DNA from: Chamaecyparis obtusa
Taxonomy: Eukaryota > Streptophyta > Pinopsida > Cupressales > Cupressaceae
Direction: 5' to 3'
NCBI GenBank assembly: GCA_027943335.1
Contig: BSBK01002925.1
Span: 496,001 to 560,000, forward strand
Length of the DNA stretch: 64,000 bases
The position numbers were made by a program, and so were the translations under genes. The notes beneath the pieces were generated by a model. That model worked only from the letters and a program-made list of their open reading frames with translations, ran no database searches and was not told where the DNA came from. Below are positions 1 to 11,810 of the stretch, piece after piece (the first letter of the stretch is position 1; each line of letters opens with the position of its first letter).

Positions 1-127
1 ACACATGGATTACCAACCAATCCAAATACTTATATGTCCATCAGAGAATTATTTATAATATCCTTAGCTTCATTCTAATTCAGAATCCTATAAGTCTCAC
101 TTCTATGACCATAAGAAGTATTCAGAT

Positions 128-298
128 CTCCCTCTATCCTAATCCTTCATTTCAATTCATCATCCTTCTTACCTCTTAGTGTTATGTGTTATCATATCAG
201 TTCATCTCCCTCTATGAAAAAAATGCCAAAGTAGCAACTAAAACATACATCCATCAAATGTCGATAATATCTATGCAGCTTAGTGTTTCTCCCTCTAT
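128..298 (-). repeat. Three purine tracts in the copia-1 3' untranslated region
   Basis: The 11-mer ATAGAGGGAGA (minus strand) occurs exactly at 128-138, 205-215 and 288-298, spaced 77 and 83 bp apart. The tracts lie downstream of the RNase H domain, where the polypurine tract that primes plus-strand synthesis is expected. The true LTR-adjacent tract must lie off the left edge. The stretch 1-436 otherwise holds no coding signal. Confidence 0.55.
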
Positions 299-436
299 CA
301 TCTTGCTTATGACTGATTCCTTGTCTTTGCTTCTTTTCACAACTCTAGGCCAGCCCTAAAGTGTGACAATATTCTGCATCAATTTGTCAAATATTCTACT
401 ATAGCACATTTGATGTAGTGCTCCTAACTTGTCTAG

Positions 437-1190
437 GCAGCCTCAATTAGGGTAAGAATCCCTAATTGACTTCTCAAATACTCATGAGTTTCTCTGGGTA
501 AAGCTTTAGTGAATATGTCTACTAATTGTTCTTTTGTATTCACATATTCTATTCAGACTTCTTTATCTTGTACTAATTCTCTCAAGTAGTGATACTTGAT
601 TGCAATGTTCTTGGTCTTAGTGTGCATCACTAGATTATTTGAAATATAGATAGCACTTGTGTTGTCATAGAAAATAACAATAGGTTCAGTGATTTCTTCT
701 TTCATGCCTATCAACAATTGTTTTATCCATACCAAATTTGAATAGTTTACTGTAGCAACAACATACTCAGCCTTGACAGTAGATTGGGAAATGCAATTTT
801 GTTTCTTGCTTGTCCAGGAGACTAATCTCTGTCCAAGAAAGAAAGCTCCACCACTAGTACTCTTTTTGTCATCTACATTTCCTGCCCAATTAGCATCTGT
901 CTAAACTCTGAGTTCAAATTTTTCATCCTTCTTATAATATAGACCATAGTCAATAGTTCCTTTCAAGTATCTCATAATTCTTTTCATGGCCATCATGTGT
1001 GTTTCCTTAGGATTGGCAAAGAATCTTGCCACAATCCCAACAACTAGTGCAATATCTAGTCTACTATGTACAACATACTACAATTTTCCAATCATGGATC
1101 TGTACAAAGTCTGATTCACTTCTATAGCATCATCATTCTTAGATAAATTTTGTCTAGTAACCATAGGAGTTCCCACTGGTTTAGCATCTT
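437..1190 (-). pseudogene. copia-1 RNase H and RT connection (decayed)
   Basis: This is the C-terminal part of the copia polyprotein. In minus-strand order it shows the RT-RNase H connection (YLKGTIDYGLYY-like), the first catalytic Asp in TDANWAG, the Glu in a KAEYV motif, and a further Asp in FYDNTSA. It ends with the typical KYHYLRE segment and a VNTKEQLVDIFTK-like tail. All three of those acidic residues survive. Stops precede the TDANWAG motif and others occur in the connection. The domain degrades the RNA strand of RNA:DNA hybrids during reverse transcription. Confidence 0.88.
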
Positions 1191-1202
1191 CCATCCCAAA
1201 AT

Positions 1203-1960
1203 TTTTCATTCATTAACATACTTAGACTGTGTAATGAAAATTCCATTCTTCCTCTGACATACTTGTAAACCAACAAAGAATTTGATCTCACCAAACATAC
1301 TCATTTCAAATTTAGTTTGCATTTCATTGGAAAAACTTTTACATAATGCATCTTGTCCACCAAAAATAATGTCATCCACAAAATTTTTTACTAATAGGAT
1401 ACATTTACCTTCTTCTTCCTTCATGTATAGATTGCTTCTGTCATTTGTTCTTGAAAATCCAATCTATATAAGGTAGTTGTGCAATCTCTCATACCATGCT
1501 CTGGGAGCTTTCTTCAATCCATATAATGCTTTATTCAGTTTGCACACCATGTGTCTTCTGTTTGGATCAATAAAACCTTTTTGCTATTCTATGTAAACTT
1601 TTTCTTCTAGTATACCATTCAAAAATGAAGACTTGACATCCATTTGATATACCTTGAAATCTTTGTAAGTAGCATATGCAAGCAGAGTTCTTACTCCTTC
1701 CAATCTAGCTACAGGGGAAAATGTCTCCCCATAATCTATTCCTTCTTCTTGTGCATAGCCTTTGCATACCAACCTAGCTTTGTTCCTAGTGATTTCACCA
1801 TTTTCATTCATCTTATTCTAAAACACCCACTTTGTTCCTATAACATTTTTGTTTTCAGGTCTCAGCACCAGAGTCTAAGTATCATTCTTCTCAATCTAGT
1901 CAATCTCTTCATTCATTGCTTGTATCTAGTCTTCATTCTCCAATGCCTCTCTAGTTGATT
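1203..1960 (-). pseudogene. copia-1 reverse transcriptase (decayed)
   Basis: Minus-strand reading shows the order typical of copia [28 protein letters not shown], the [13 protein letters not shown] block, [28 protein letters not shown], then the catalytic box FVDDIIFGG near 1370. The Asp pair is intact. Two long segments (1811-1584 and 1424-1206) share one reading frame, separated by several in-frame stops, so decay is mostly by point mutation. The enzyme would copy element RNA into cDNA in cytoplasmic particles. Confidence 0.92.
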
Positions 1961-2252
1961 TCAGTTCAAATTCACATAGTAGGCATGTTGGATCCTTAGC
2001 CTTACTTCTGGTCTGAATTCTAGTATTTTTGTCTCCAATTATCTATTCAAGCTTGTGATGTCTTCTTACATATTTTGCCAAAATAGGTTCAGTTGTTCTC
2101 TCCTCTATTTTATCATGTTCCTCAACAAGATTGTCAGATTCAACTTTTGAATGCTTGGCAACTGCTTCGTGATATTCAGCAGCATTTTCTTGTAGCTCAA
2201 CATGTTATTGTTCTCTCTCAGCATTGTTTTCCTAATGCTTAGCATCATCTTT

Positions 2253-3113
2253 CTATTGCTCGGAATTGCTTACCCAAGACTCGGCATCAGGTGCAAGTTT
2301 GTTACTTGCCTCTTCTTCTTCCTCAATGTACACAAAAGATCTATAATCTTCTGGTTCTCTTTTGCTATTAGCTTCATTTCTTTTTGCATACTCATCAATT
2401 TTGACATTCACACTTTCCACAATTTTGTTAGTGTTAGAGTTCAAACACTTATAAGCTTTACTTTTTGTGGAATGCCCTAGGAATATTCCTTCATCACTCT
2501 TAGCATCAAAATTTCCATTCCTAGTGTATTTTAATATATACTTACTTCCAAAGATTCTAAAGTATTTAACACTCGGTGTATGCCCATGCCATAATTCACA
2601 AGGTGTCATATTTGTACCTTTCTTGATTTGTACTTGGTTAAGAGTGTAGATAGCAGTGCTTATAGCTTCTTTCCAGTATTTCTATGCCACATTCTTTTCA
2701 ATCAAGAATGTCCTTGCATAATAAAAGATAGATCTATTTCTCCTTGCTGCTATACCATTCTATGGAGGTGTTCTAGGTGCAGACATTTGTGTTTTAATTC
2801 CTCTATCATTGCAAAATAGATTAAATTCATTTGATGTAAATTCTCCACCTCAGTCAGATCTAAGACATTTCAGGTTTCTACCTGTCTCCTTCTCAACCTT
2901 AGCTAAATACCACTTAAAGAATTGAAAAGCTTCAGATTTTTCTTTTAGAAACATTACATGCATCATCTCAGTATGATCATCAACAAATAAGATAAAGTAT
3001 CTAGCACCATAGTAACTTTGTACACCCATAGGTCTACAAAGGTCAGTATGAACCAAATCTAAAATGTTTTTAGAAGTAAAGGATTTTCTCTTGAAACTTG
3101 ACTTTGTCAATTT
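2253..3113 (-). pseudogene. copia-1 integrase (decayed)
   Basis: Minus-strand reading shows the start of the integrase core with LDLVHTDLCRP and FILFVDDHTEMM (first catalytic Asp), then a second conserved block LKCLRSD with its Asp at the edge of an open segment (2850). The downstream segment 2609-2253 carries the copia post-core block TPCELWHGHTPSVKYFRIFG. It is followed by an acidic hinge running into RT (1961-2252), which has stops and frame changes. The product would insert the cDNA into chromosomes. Confidence 0.9.
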
Positions 3114-3119
3114 TCCTAA

Positions 3120-3630
3120 CTAGCATTCCTTGCACATCACATTCTCAAGTTTCTTCAATCTAGGTAGACCTCTTACCTTTTTCTTCTTACTTATCTCTAC
3201 TAGATTGTCAAATTTAACATGACATAGCCTTTTATGCCATAACCAAATATCATCAAGTTGTGCAATTAAACATGTTTCTTCAGATAGGTCAAGATAGAAC
3301 AAATTACCTCTAGTTTGATCTCTACTTCCAATCAGTTCTCCAGTAGCATTGAATATTTTAGCTTGCTTGTGATGAAATTCCACTCGGTAACTAGTTTTGT
3401 TAAGTTGGGAAACACTTAATAGATTATAATTAAGACCTTCAACCCAATATGCATTTTCACAAGATATCTTATCAATCAGTTTAATCAAACCTTTTCCTCT
3501 AACAAGACATGGTGCATCATTACCAAATTTTACACTTTTACCTCTGTAATGATGTAGGGTCTCAAACTTATTTTTGTCACTAGTCATGTGATGTGAACAA
3601 CCACTGTCAATAATCTATTTATCATTCTTG
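3120..3630 (-). pseudogene. copia-1 protease motif and GAG-pre-integrase domain
   Basis: At about 3595-3625 the minus strand reads IIDSGCSHHM, the active-site block of copia aspartic protease, with the Asp-Ser-Gly triad intact. A 155-residue open stretch (3587-3120) follows. It has the GAG-pre-integrase features VEGLNYNLLSVSQL and WLWHKRLCHVKFDNL, and ends in CKEC, the last Cys pair of the integrase zinc-binding HHCC motif. The protease would cleave the polyprotein; the HHCC region binds zinc. Confidence 0.92.
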
Positions 3631-3860
3631 TTCACATAAGATATCAATGCATTTTTATCATCCTCATTAGATTCATCTTTCATTGCAACATAGACTTTCT
3701 CAATTTCAAAATCATCACTGTCAGTATCAATTTCTTTTTCAGCAATGTAACAAGGTTTCTTACCTTTTCCTTTGTAGTCTTTGTTCCATCAGTAGCTTCT
3801 ATCATCTTTTCTGTCTTTGTGTTTGCTTTTCCTTTCATCATCTTTATCCTTCCTGTCAGG

Positions 3861-4757
3861 ACATCTAGCAGCTATATGACCAACTTTATTACATGCAAAA
3901 CATATAATAGGGAGTTTACCTTTGTACTTTCCTTTTTCCCTTCTCAGTTATCTAGCCATAAGAGCTTCTAGATCTTCTAGGTCTTCATCAGATGTGTCAC
4001 TATCACTATAACTTTCACTTTCACTTTCACTGTCACTTTCACTTTTGCTTTCACTGATGCATCTTTCTTTTTCTTTCTTTGGCTTGTTCAGAACTAGCTG
4101 TGACTTGAAAGTAGATTCAAAATTTCCAATACTTCCAATAGTGAAATTATCATAGTTAGAGAGTTTAAAAGTAGTCAGCTTACCAACCAAACTTTCCAAA
4201 GTAAGCACATTAGCAGAGTTACATCTAGATTCCTAAATAGATGAGATCTTAATAGTATATATAGGGCATAGGGTTCTTAGTACTTTCCCAATTATAGTTT
4301 CATCATCAATAGCCCCATTTTCTCCTTTAATAGCATTTACAACTTCTTTTATTCTACCACAATATTGTGCAATGTTTTCACCTTCTCACATTCTCATTTC
4401 ATCAAACTTACCTCTAAGACTCTCAACCTTTTCTTTCAGTACATTCAAGTCACCACCATAGATCCTTGCAAGAGTCTCTCACATATCCTTAGTAGTTGTG
4501 TAGTCCTTAATGTCCTCAAATTCTGGATAGCTTAGGGTAGATGCAATTTCCAGCATTTCCTGATTATGTTCTTGCTTAGCTCTCATTTCTTCAGTAGTCA
4601 AAGGTGCAATAGGTGAGACATAGCTATTTTCAATGTAGTAATTTGTAGAGTCACCAATACTAGCCAGATGTAGCTTCATCAAGCTTTTCCATACATGGAA
4701 GTTTTCCTTATTTAGCTTTAGTACCTCCTTCTTATACATCCTGATCATTTGCTTCAA
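3861..4757 (-). pseudogene. copia-1 gag with zinc knuckle (decayed)
   Basis: A start codon at 4757 follows the primer site by about 45 bp. The N-terminal segment has the copia gag block with KENFHVWKSLMKLHL. The middle part has stops but recognisable LNVLKEKVESLRGKFDEMRM-like text. A serine/glutamate-rich repeat (4080-4010) precedes a zinc knuckle at 3902-3861 of the CX2CX4HX4C type (CFACNKVGHIAARC). Gag forms the particle and binds genomic RNA. Confidence 0.85.
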
Positions 4758-4803
4758 GCCCCTTTAAACTTGATATCTATCAAGACTAACAATAAGCAAA
4801 AAA

Positions 4804-4815
4804 GCTTTGATACCA
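4804..4815 (-). promoter_or_regulatory. copia-1 primer binding site (initiator Met tRNA type)
   Basis: The minus strand reads TGGTATCAAAGC immediately inside the LTR. This is one base off TGGTATCAGAGC, the usual plant copia site complementary to the 3' end of initiator methionine tRNA. It fixes the LTR inner boundary at 4818. Confidence 0.9.
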
Positions 4816-4817
4816 AT

Positions 4818-6305
4818 TGTTAATATGATTTAGAACAATAGAGAGGGGGGGTGAATCAATTGTTCTTAGGTCCTGATGTATAAAACAATCTCAAAAACTT
4901 TTCTTTAAATCAGATCCAATAACCAAAACAAACTCGGTCATCACTGATTCAATAATAGAAACATACAACATTGCAGTCCACTACCCAGCTATAACCTAAC
5001 TTGTAAAACATAGTAATGTTCAAACCAAAACATTCACACAAGTATTTACAACAGGATTTATAGTGGAAACCCAATTTGGGAAAAACCACTTTGTAACATG
5101 CTACTATTATTTTCACTCTTCTGAAGTGAGCTCGGTAAAAAGCCAACCATGTCAAAGGTTACAATACACACTGTCAGATGTGACCCAATTAAAGGATTTC
5201 AATCACCCTGTTAAAAGTGAGCCTAGTCATAGGATTACATACACTCCATGAGAATGCAACCTTGTTCAAAGGATTTAACATATGATTGTTAGGTCAACCT
5301 TTGTTAAAAGGATTTTGACTGTTACAATGGTTAGAAGGTAGCAACAATATTTATCTAAAAAATATACAACTCACTTTGCAAATATCAGATCTGATTCTAT
5401 ACACTAATGCTAGTTTACTGACTTTGAAACTTTTCCATCTCCATCTTTGATATGCTTAGAACTTTTCTTCAAGCAACCACCACAATTCTCCTTCAGCCTT
5501 TTCTGCTTAAACAGTCAATAAAAAATTACTCTTCCAGCATTCTCTATTCTGCCATGCATTTGCATATCCAACTCCTTATATTTTCCTCAATTAGGTTAAC
5601 TTATCTTATGCCACTCAATCTCATTCATAGATCTTAGGGTTAGGTCAGATTCATTGAATCTACCCACTTCATGTTCTTTGGCTCCTTTTCTAGAATCATC
5701 TCAAATCTCTTAAAGATTTACAATAAAATGTTTTACAATGCATTTAATGCTTTCAAACAATTAATAAATAAAGTCAACACATTTTACTTAATCCAAGACT
5801 TCAACAATGTTGGCTCCAAAATTAAATTCTCTTCAAATATAAAATTGCTGATACTCAGTCAATACTATGATAAACTACTCAGTCTTCATGTAGAAAGTTC
5901 AGTCATTACTAAAAATGTTTCCTCGGCTTACACTGTCTTCCTCGGCAATTAATTGTTGTTCGGTCGACACTATAATTTTTCTCGACATACATTGACTTGG
6001 TCGACACTAACATTACTCAGCTTAAACATGATTTTTCCATTCTTTACTTAGTCAAGCCTACCAATTTAGTCTTTAGTCTTACTAAGATAAACAATACATT
6101 GTCTCATCATTGTGTAACATAGTCAAGTACACTTTGTAGTATCAAGATAACTCAACCTTTCCTTAGGAGCTATTGTTACCAACCTTGCCTAGCCCCTTAG
6201 CAACACTCAAATAGATATAGTACTTTCCTAAGTAGCAACAATCTTACTAGTTAAGGTTTGACATCAATGACAATACAATAATTGTTTCAATTGTAGTTTC
6301 CAACA
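4818..6305 (-). repeat. copia-1 5' LTR (1,488 bp)
   Basis: On the minus strand the LTR starts TGTTGGAAAC (6305) and ends CATATTAACA (4818), giving canonical TG...CA ends with short inverted termini. The outer end was placed where the Tat-1 RNase H reading frame stops matching at 6306; the inner end abuts the primer site. A C-rich hairpin lies 15-48 bp from the inner end. I see no coding potential; short open frames here are chance. Confidence 0.85.
4833..4865. promoter_or_regulatory. C-rich hairpin near the LTR end (copia-1)
   Basis: Arms GAACAAT (4833-4839) and ATTGTTC (4859-4865) are perfect complements around a loop holding a seven-base G run on the plus strand (a C run on the coding strand). 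Equivalent hairpins with different arm sequences occur at the same place in the LTRs of copia-2, copia-3 and copia-4. Confidence 0.7.
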
Positions 6306-6600
6306 ATTGCATATGCCTGCTTCTCCATCAATTCATAATTAAGCTCAGCAGATTGTAGTGACTTACTAAGAAAAGAAATACGATGCTCAAGCCCTTCTTC
6401 ATCTTTTTGTAACAAAATAGCTACAATAGTATGAAAGGATACAAAGGAAAATAGAGAAAATGGTTTTGAATAATCAGGGGATATTAAAATAGGAGCCTCT
6501 TGGATTTCTTGTTTAATCTTGTCAAAGGCTTGATAAGTCTCACTGTTCGAATCAAACTTAACATCCTTTTTCAAGAGCTTAACAATAGGTTTGACTAATT
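6306..6600 (-). pseudogene. Tat-1 Ty3-type RNase H, truncated by copia-1
   Basis: Minus-strand reading has the RT-RNase H tether (FDKIKQEIQEAPILISPDY), then RISFLSKSLQSAELNYELME and KQAYAIV, where the frame ends at the copia-1 LTR. The usual first catalytic Asp (DAS block) is replaced here by VSFHTIVAILLQ-type text, so the domain was inactive even before the insertion. The rest of the domain is expected on the far side of copia-1, outside the window. Confidence 0.85.
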
Positions 6601-7671
6601 CAAAAAAATTGGCAATAAATCTCCTGACAAAGTTAATCTATCCTAGAAAAGATTGCACGCCTTTGATATTTTTGGGAGGGAGGACTTTTTTATTGCTTCC
6701 ACTCTTTCTGGATCAATTCGCACTCCTTCTTTTGACACTATATGACACAACAATTTTCCCTTTGTTACAACAAATTAGCATTTTTTTGGATTTAGTGAGA
6801 TGCCAAATTCCAGAGCCTTAACAATAACCTTCTCCAAATGTTTGCAATGGTCCTCAGCCTTCTTAGAATAGGCAATCAGATCATCTTGATATACAACCAT
6901 CAAAACATTAATCAATTCTTTAAATGCAACATCTATTGCTCTTTGAAAGGTTTCTCCAGCATTCTTCAGGCCAAAATGCATACAAACATAGACATAAGTT
7001 CCCCAAGGGGTGGTAAATGCTATTTTGAATTGTTCAGACTCTTTGACTAGAACCTGGCTATATCATGAAAACCCATCCATCATGAACAATAATTCACAGC
7101 CAATTACCCTATGCAACATAGCCTCCATGTTAGGCAATCCATAATTGTCCTTAAGTGATGCGATATTTAAATTCCTGAAGTCAACATAGAGTCTAATGTC
7201 ACCACTCTTTTTTCTCACTGGTACAAGGTTAGAGACCCAACAAGAATGTCTAATAGGTTCAATGATACTAGCATCTCTCAATTTAGTCAATTCAACATGC
7301 ATCTTTGTTGCTAATAAAGGGTTGATAGGTCTCTATTTCTATCTGAATGGCTTGGTTTCTTCCTTTAGAGGGATTTCATGTTGAAATAGATCAACTCTAT
7401 ATGCTTTAAGATCATCATAGGACCAAGCAAATACATGCTTATATCTCTTCAAGAGTCTTATCAAATTTCCTCTGACCTCACTACTCAACCTTTTCCCAAT
7501 GTATACCATCTGAGGGGAAGTTTTAGATCCTAGGTTTATTTTTTCTAAGTCTTCCATTTTAGTGTTGGACTTTTGAGACAAGTAACCATCATTTATCTTG
7601 AACATTCCTTCTAACTCCACTAACCCCTTTGGTATGTGATTTGAAGGCAATTGTACTATCTCACTTCCCAT
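6601..7671 (-). pseudogene. Tat-1 reverse transcriptase
   Basis: A 110-residue leader (7671-7339) contains the conserved FAWSYDDLKAY block that precedes Ty3 RT. It is followed by SNLVPVRKKSGDIRLYVDFR (fingers/palm), MHFGLKNAGETFQRAID and the catalytic box VVYQDDLIAYSKK near 6885. Both catalytic Asp residues are present; the box is YQDD. Several stops divide the domain, one just before the palm strand around 7062. Confidence 0.9.
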
Positions 7672-7677
7672 AATAAA

Positions 7678-8225
7678 TTATTTTCCCTCAACACACTGGT
7701 GTGCTTCATTAAAATCTATTTGGTGCCCATCATACTGATCTAGACCTTGAAGAAACCTAAGGATGTCAAAATAATCCTCAAAAACTTGCCAATTATATAC
7801 ATTGTCAGGCACTATAGGCCTACTTTTGATCTCTAACATGGACACACCAATGAGGGTAATATCATCATTTTTAAGGGCAACATTGGGAAGAAAATCTACC
7901 ATGATATTATTGGATCTTTCTACCCAAATGAGATTGAAAGCCTCAAAGAATTCTAGTCTATCCTAGACAACATGTTTGTACAATTTCAATCTCTCATCCT
8001 TGGTAGCATACTTAGATCTTATTTGAGCTATAATTAATTGGGAATCACCATGGACATTTAAACATTTGATACCATGCTTTATAGCAACATCTAATCCTAG
8101 TATTAGAGCTTCATATTCAGCAGTATTATTTGTGCATTCAAAAGTCAACAAGAAACAATACTTAAATGTAATACCTGATGGGGAAATGAAAACAACACCA
8201 GCCCCTGATCCTTCCTTCTTATTAT
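7678..8225 (-). pseudogene. Tat-1 archaeal-type RNase H (aRH) upstream of RT
   Basis: Minus-strand reading shows GSGAGVVFISPSG, FECTNNTAEYEALILGLDVA (Glu of the AEYEAL motif) and LNVHGDSQLIIAQI (second catalytic Asp). It ends with an SNNIMVDFLPNVAL block matching the N-ADALA end of aRH, then a linker with NVYNWQVFEDYF. The N-terminal strand with the first Asp is missing: the frame enters directly at KKEGSGAG from gag sequence. In Tat elements as I know them the second RNase H sits after the first one; here it lies before RT. Confidence 0.85.
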
Positions 8226-10674
8226 TTACAATATTAGGCTTTGGGGAATCCTTAATTTGAAGGTTATCCTTAACAAACACTGATCTAGGGACTCCTTGAT
8301 TAGTATCCACCCTCCTATTCCTTAAATTGTATGAGGATTTAGCTTGTGTTATAGCAGCCATAGTTAAAGTTTTGATCTCCTCTTCACTGGGCTTTCTCCA
8401 TTGTTTTTCATCCGACCTTGATCCTACCATATTTTCTTTGTATGTGTCATTATCAGATTCTTCATGATCAGAGTGAGTAAATACTTGTTGTTCATAACCA
8501 GAGAGAAAATTCCTTTTATGATCAACATTAGAGAAGATCTCTTCATCATCTGAAGACAAGAGATCCCCCATTACTTTAGTACTAAACATGTTAACAGCAG
8601 GCATTTTAGATTCTTCATAATCTCCTGCATATGAATCATTTGTCTCTTCTCCCAAGGCCTAAGCCACATCACATTGGAAAGGTGAATGAGGCATATTACA
8701 AGCACACACCAAGAGGTATTTTCCACATTATGTCTTTTTTTTTTCTTCAAAGGATTTGGTGTATCTCTTCCCTCTTAGGGTTCATTGTTATCAGGGACAT
8801 GCCTCCCATCTTTCCAATTTGTCTTATAGGGCATATATCATAAATTGGGGAGTCTATCCTACTTTTGATAAGGTGGTCTTGTATCTTGAAAATTTCTACC
8901 ACCCCTTTCAAAATTTTTTGGGAAGTCTTTTGTAATAGCAGCTCCTTTGTCCATTTTATCATCATCTTTGGATGGCCTTGCAGGTTGTGGCCTGGGTTCC
9001 TTCCATAATATACCCTCATCTCTCTTATACAACATACTAGATGCCTTCCAGTTACTTTCAATATTTTTGGCTAATTTAAAGGCATCCCTTAGGGTATGGG
9101 GATTCTTATCTCTCAAGAGATAATACATTTTACCATCCATAGAATTAAAATAAGTGGTCAAGAAAACTACATCATCCACCCTCAATACTTGAAACAATTT
9201 GTACATGGCCTTTTGAAACCTGCCATTAAACTCTGACATGCTCTCATTGTAATGTTTTTTGATATTGTTAAACTCATTGAGCATGTAACTAAAAGTCACA
9301 TGTTCTGCATATTGTTCCTTGAAACATTTGACAAACTCATGCCATGATGTAATACTATTCTTAGGCAAACCCCTATACCAATCCCTAGCATCTTCAACTA
9401 ATGACTGAACAAAGAGCTTCATTATAACATCTTTATGCTCAATTTCATAGTCATTAATTTTATCTATGAAAAATTTTAGATGTTCTTCATAAGTAATTAC
9501 ATTTTTTCCAGTGAATAATGGGATCTTCTTTCTAATCTCATTAGGGATGGCATTAGGCTGACCAGGGATACCATCAAAGAATAAATGCCTATACCTATCT
9601 AGATGAGCTAGTATCCTTTGAAAATTTGGTTGGAGCAAAGGAGTTGCTCCAACAATTTGACAAGATACATTCCCCATTGCACCACCAATCATAAGGGGAA
9701 CTTGATTAGTATTCAAATTTGGTCTAGGTACATTCTATCTAGGATGAGAGGCTTGAGGATTTGGAAGTGAATTACATATTTGACTTGGTGGGGTTATCCC
9801 TGAATTAATAGGGAATGAACTACTAGAAGATGTATTTATATTGGCATGCAAGAAAAAAATCTTCCTCTTGATTTCATCTGTAGCAACTTCCAATTCTAAT
9901 TTCTCAAGCTGGAGAGCCAAATCATCTTTAGCTTTTCTAGCCTTTTCTAAATCTAGGCTTTCTTGGGAGGGTACACTAGAAGTAACAAAATTTTTATTAG
10001 GCTCATTAATATTCACACTAACCATTTTTTGTTTTCCCTTATCAGGGATCTCTCTTGTGGAATTTCTAATATCTTCATTCCTCTAGATTTTAGATGGGTG
10101 TAATTGCCTAAGAATGTGGCCTGTTCCCTCAAACTCATCTTTTTTAGGTTTACTACCTTCAGCCTGATTCCTTAGAACCTCCATGTAACCAAACAATTCT
10201 TTATCCAAACCTTGAACATCTTGGCTTAAATCCCTAGCCTAGATTTTATTTTTCTTGGTTTTTTTGATAAGTTCTTGACTTTCCATAAGCAGTTCATAAA
10301 TTTGTTGCTCCCTCACCTTCCTTCTATTAGCAATCTCTAATAGTTTGTCATGCTCCTTTTCTCTTAAGGCAACCACTTCCTCCCTTAATTTTTCTAAATC
10401 ATATGAGGCAGTTTCTACAGTAGAAGTTTCTCCCACTTGCTCTAAGGTTTCTCTAACATGGGAAGAAACCTACTTCTGTGACCTCCTCTTCATGAGTGGG
10501 AAAATGAACATTAGGCATGACCTTTTTAATATGTTTTGGGTCATCAGAAGAAGAAGAAGCTTCATGGGGAAGTGCTATGTGAACTCTCTCTCTAGAAGAT
10601 CCTTGGGAATTAGTAGTAACATGACCTCTCCTAAACTGCTATTTTCTACTAGGTGTATGGATCTCATCACCCAT
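8226..10674 (-). pseudogene. Tat-1 gag polyprotein (frameshifted)
   Basis: A plausible start is ATG at 10674; one frame leads to about 10450, then a frameshift leads to a Lys/Glu-rich coiled-coil stretch (10436-9735). The core (9716-8859) has the retrotransposon gag block: IPLFTGKNVITYEEHLKFFI, DARDWYRGLP, WHEFVKCFKEQYAEH and FNGRFQKAMYKLF. The C-terminal segment (8655-8226) ends in AKSSYNLRNRR and then joins aRH with no protease between. Gag would form the cytoplasmic particle. Confidence 0.87.
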
Positions 10675-10892
10675 ATTACTCTCTCAGTGATCCTTGAAAT
10701 AGGACCTAGTGAATCTCAGCTGTCTCATGGTGTATCACAGAAAGATATAACAAAATTTCACAAATACTAGCAACTAGTAAAAGCAGATTTTAGACTCTCC
10801 ACCCATAAACAAGTGGGAATCAAATTATTATGCTGGTCTACAATAAACACAATAGACAATATTGCACAAATCTACTGTACATTGTCATTTAA

Positions 10893-10912
10893 GATCTCTA
10901 GTAGAGTCACCA
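10893..10912 (-). promoter_or_regulatory. Tat-1 primer binding site (tRNA-Arg type)
   Basis: The minus strand reads TGGTGACTCTACTAGAGATC. It resembles TGGCGACTCTGCTGGGGA, which I recognise as the complement of the 3' end of a plant tRNA-Arg and the usual site for Tat/Ogre elements. Several C-to-T type changes fit methylation-driven decay. Elements A and B carry the same type of site. Confidence 0.75.
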
Positions 10913-10915
10913 TTT

Positions 10916-11808
10916 TGGTTAGCACTTAAACCTACAGATGGCTGAAATATTTAGAAACTCACTAAACTTATGACTCATGCATTCGCAACAGCTTCAACCA
11001 GCACAATTTAAATGCTAAGGTACTAAGGCTTTGAGCCTTCTTCACTTTGAGTGTAAAACTTAGGTGAGTTTACCTTTCAATTGCTTCTACAAAGCATAGA
11101 AAAATTGATCTATGTACTTGACATAGCCAATACAGCTCATAAAAATACAAGTGAAAGTAAATGGAGATAGTTTCTTGATAAAATGATGGTGAACAGATGT
11201 AAATCAAACTAAACCAGTGCCTTATTCATTGGGCTAGACTCAAAATAAAACATCTATAGAATCCTATTAACACAAAGATACTGAAATTCAAATAAATTGC
11301 CTAACAGTTCATTCTCCCAATTCCCAACCCTACCATCAAATTCATGCATAGATTTTCAAATCCCAGAGACCTCCCTGAAGGTTTACTATCTCCTTGAGAG
11401 AAACTCAAGCTCAACCCCTATATTCACCTTGTGAACAATACATTAAAGATCCTTACTAATTAGTGCATAAGAAATTCAAAGCATCCATACATAAAGACAA
11501 CCAGAGATAGCAATAGAACTTCAATATATTCGTATTAATTTTCAGCTATATCCATTACAATTTCAACAAAATTTCAAAGAAGTAAGATTCTATATTTAGT
11601 CTTTCTTTACAAAAATTTTGATCACCCCTCAAAAAGAGAAAAAAATTTGTATATATACCTACATCCATCTTGCAATCCTTGAAAGGATGAAACAATCTTC
11701 GGATGGCTAGGAAAATGATTTGCACTAAAGACAAAAAGTAAAAACCAAAAGACAGTGATTACAGTAACAAAAAGTAGTTCACAACTACTAGCATCTTTAC
11801 AAGTGACA
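10916..11808 (-). repeat. Tat-1 5' LTR (about 893 bp)
   Basis: The minus strand reads TGTCACTTG at 11808 and ends ...GTGCTAACCA at 10916, three bases before the primer site. The outer boundary is the less certain end, because no second LTR is in the window to compare. The stretch holds no ORF of note. Confidence 0.55.
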
Positions 11809-11810
11809 CC

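Larger units (their letters stand above)
1..6305 (-). mobile_element. copia-1: Ty1/copia retrotransposon, 3' LTR outside window
   Basis: Read on the minus strand, the order is LTR (6305-4818), primer site, gag, protease, integrase, reverse transcriptase, RNase H, then a 3' untranslated stretch reaching the window edge. This gag-PR-INT-RT-RH order defines Ty1/copia. The 5' LTR interrupts the RNase H of Tat-1 at 6306, so copia-1 is the younger insertion. Every domain is recognisable but carries stops or frameshifts. The left-hand LTR and the second target duplication are not in the window. Confidence 0.93.
6306..11808 (-). mobile_element. Tat-1: Ty3/gypsy Tat-like retrotransposon, 3' part outside window
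   Basis: Minus-strand order is LTR (11808-10916), primer site, gag, an archaeal-type RNase H (aRH), reverse transcriptase, and the normal RNase H cut by copia-1. Integrase and the 3' LTR should lie left of the window. The tRNA-Arg-type primer site and the second RNase H point to the Tat group. The protease is missing: the gag C-terminus runs straight into aRH. All genes carry stops or frameshifts. Confidence 0.85.

Noticed and set aside
4840..4858. C/G runs of 7-11 in copia LTR ends as G-quadruplexes
   Set aside because: There is one long run per site and not four spaced runs. The conserved inverted repeat around it explains the pattern better.
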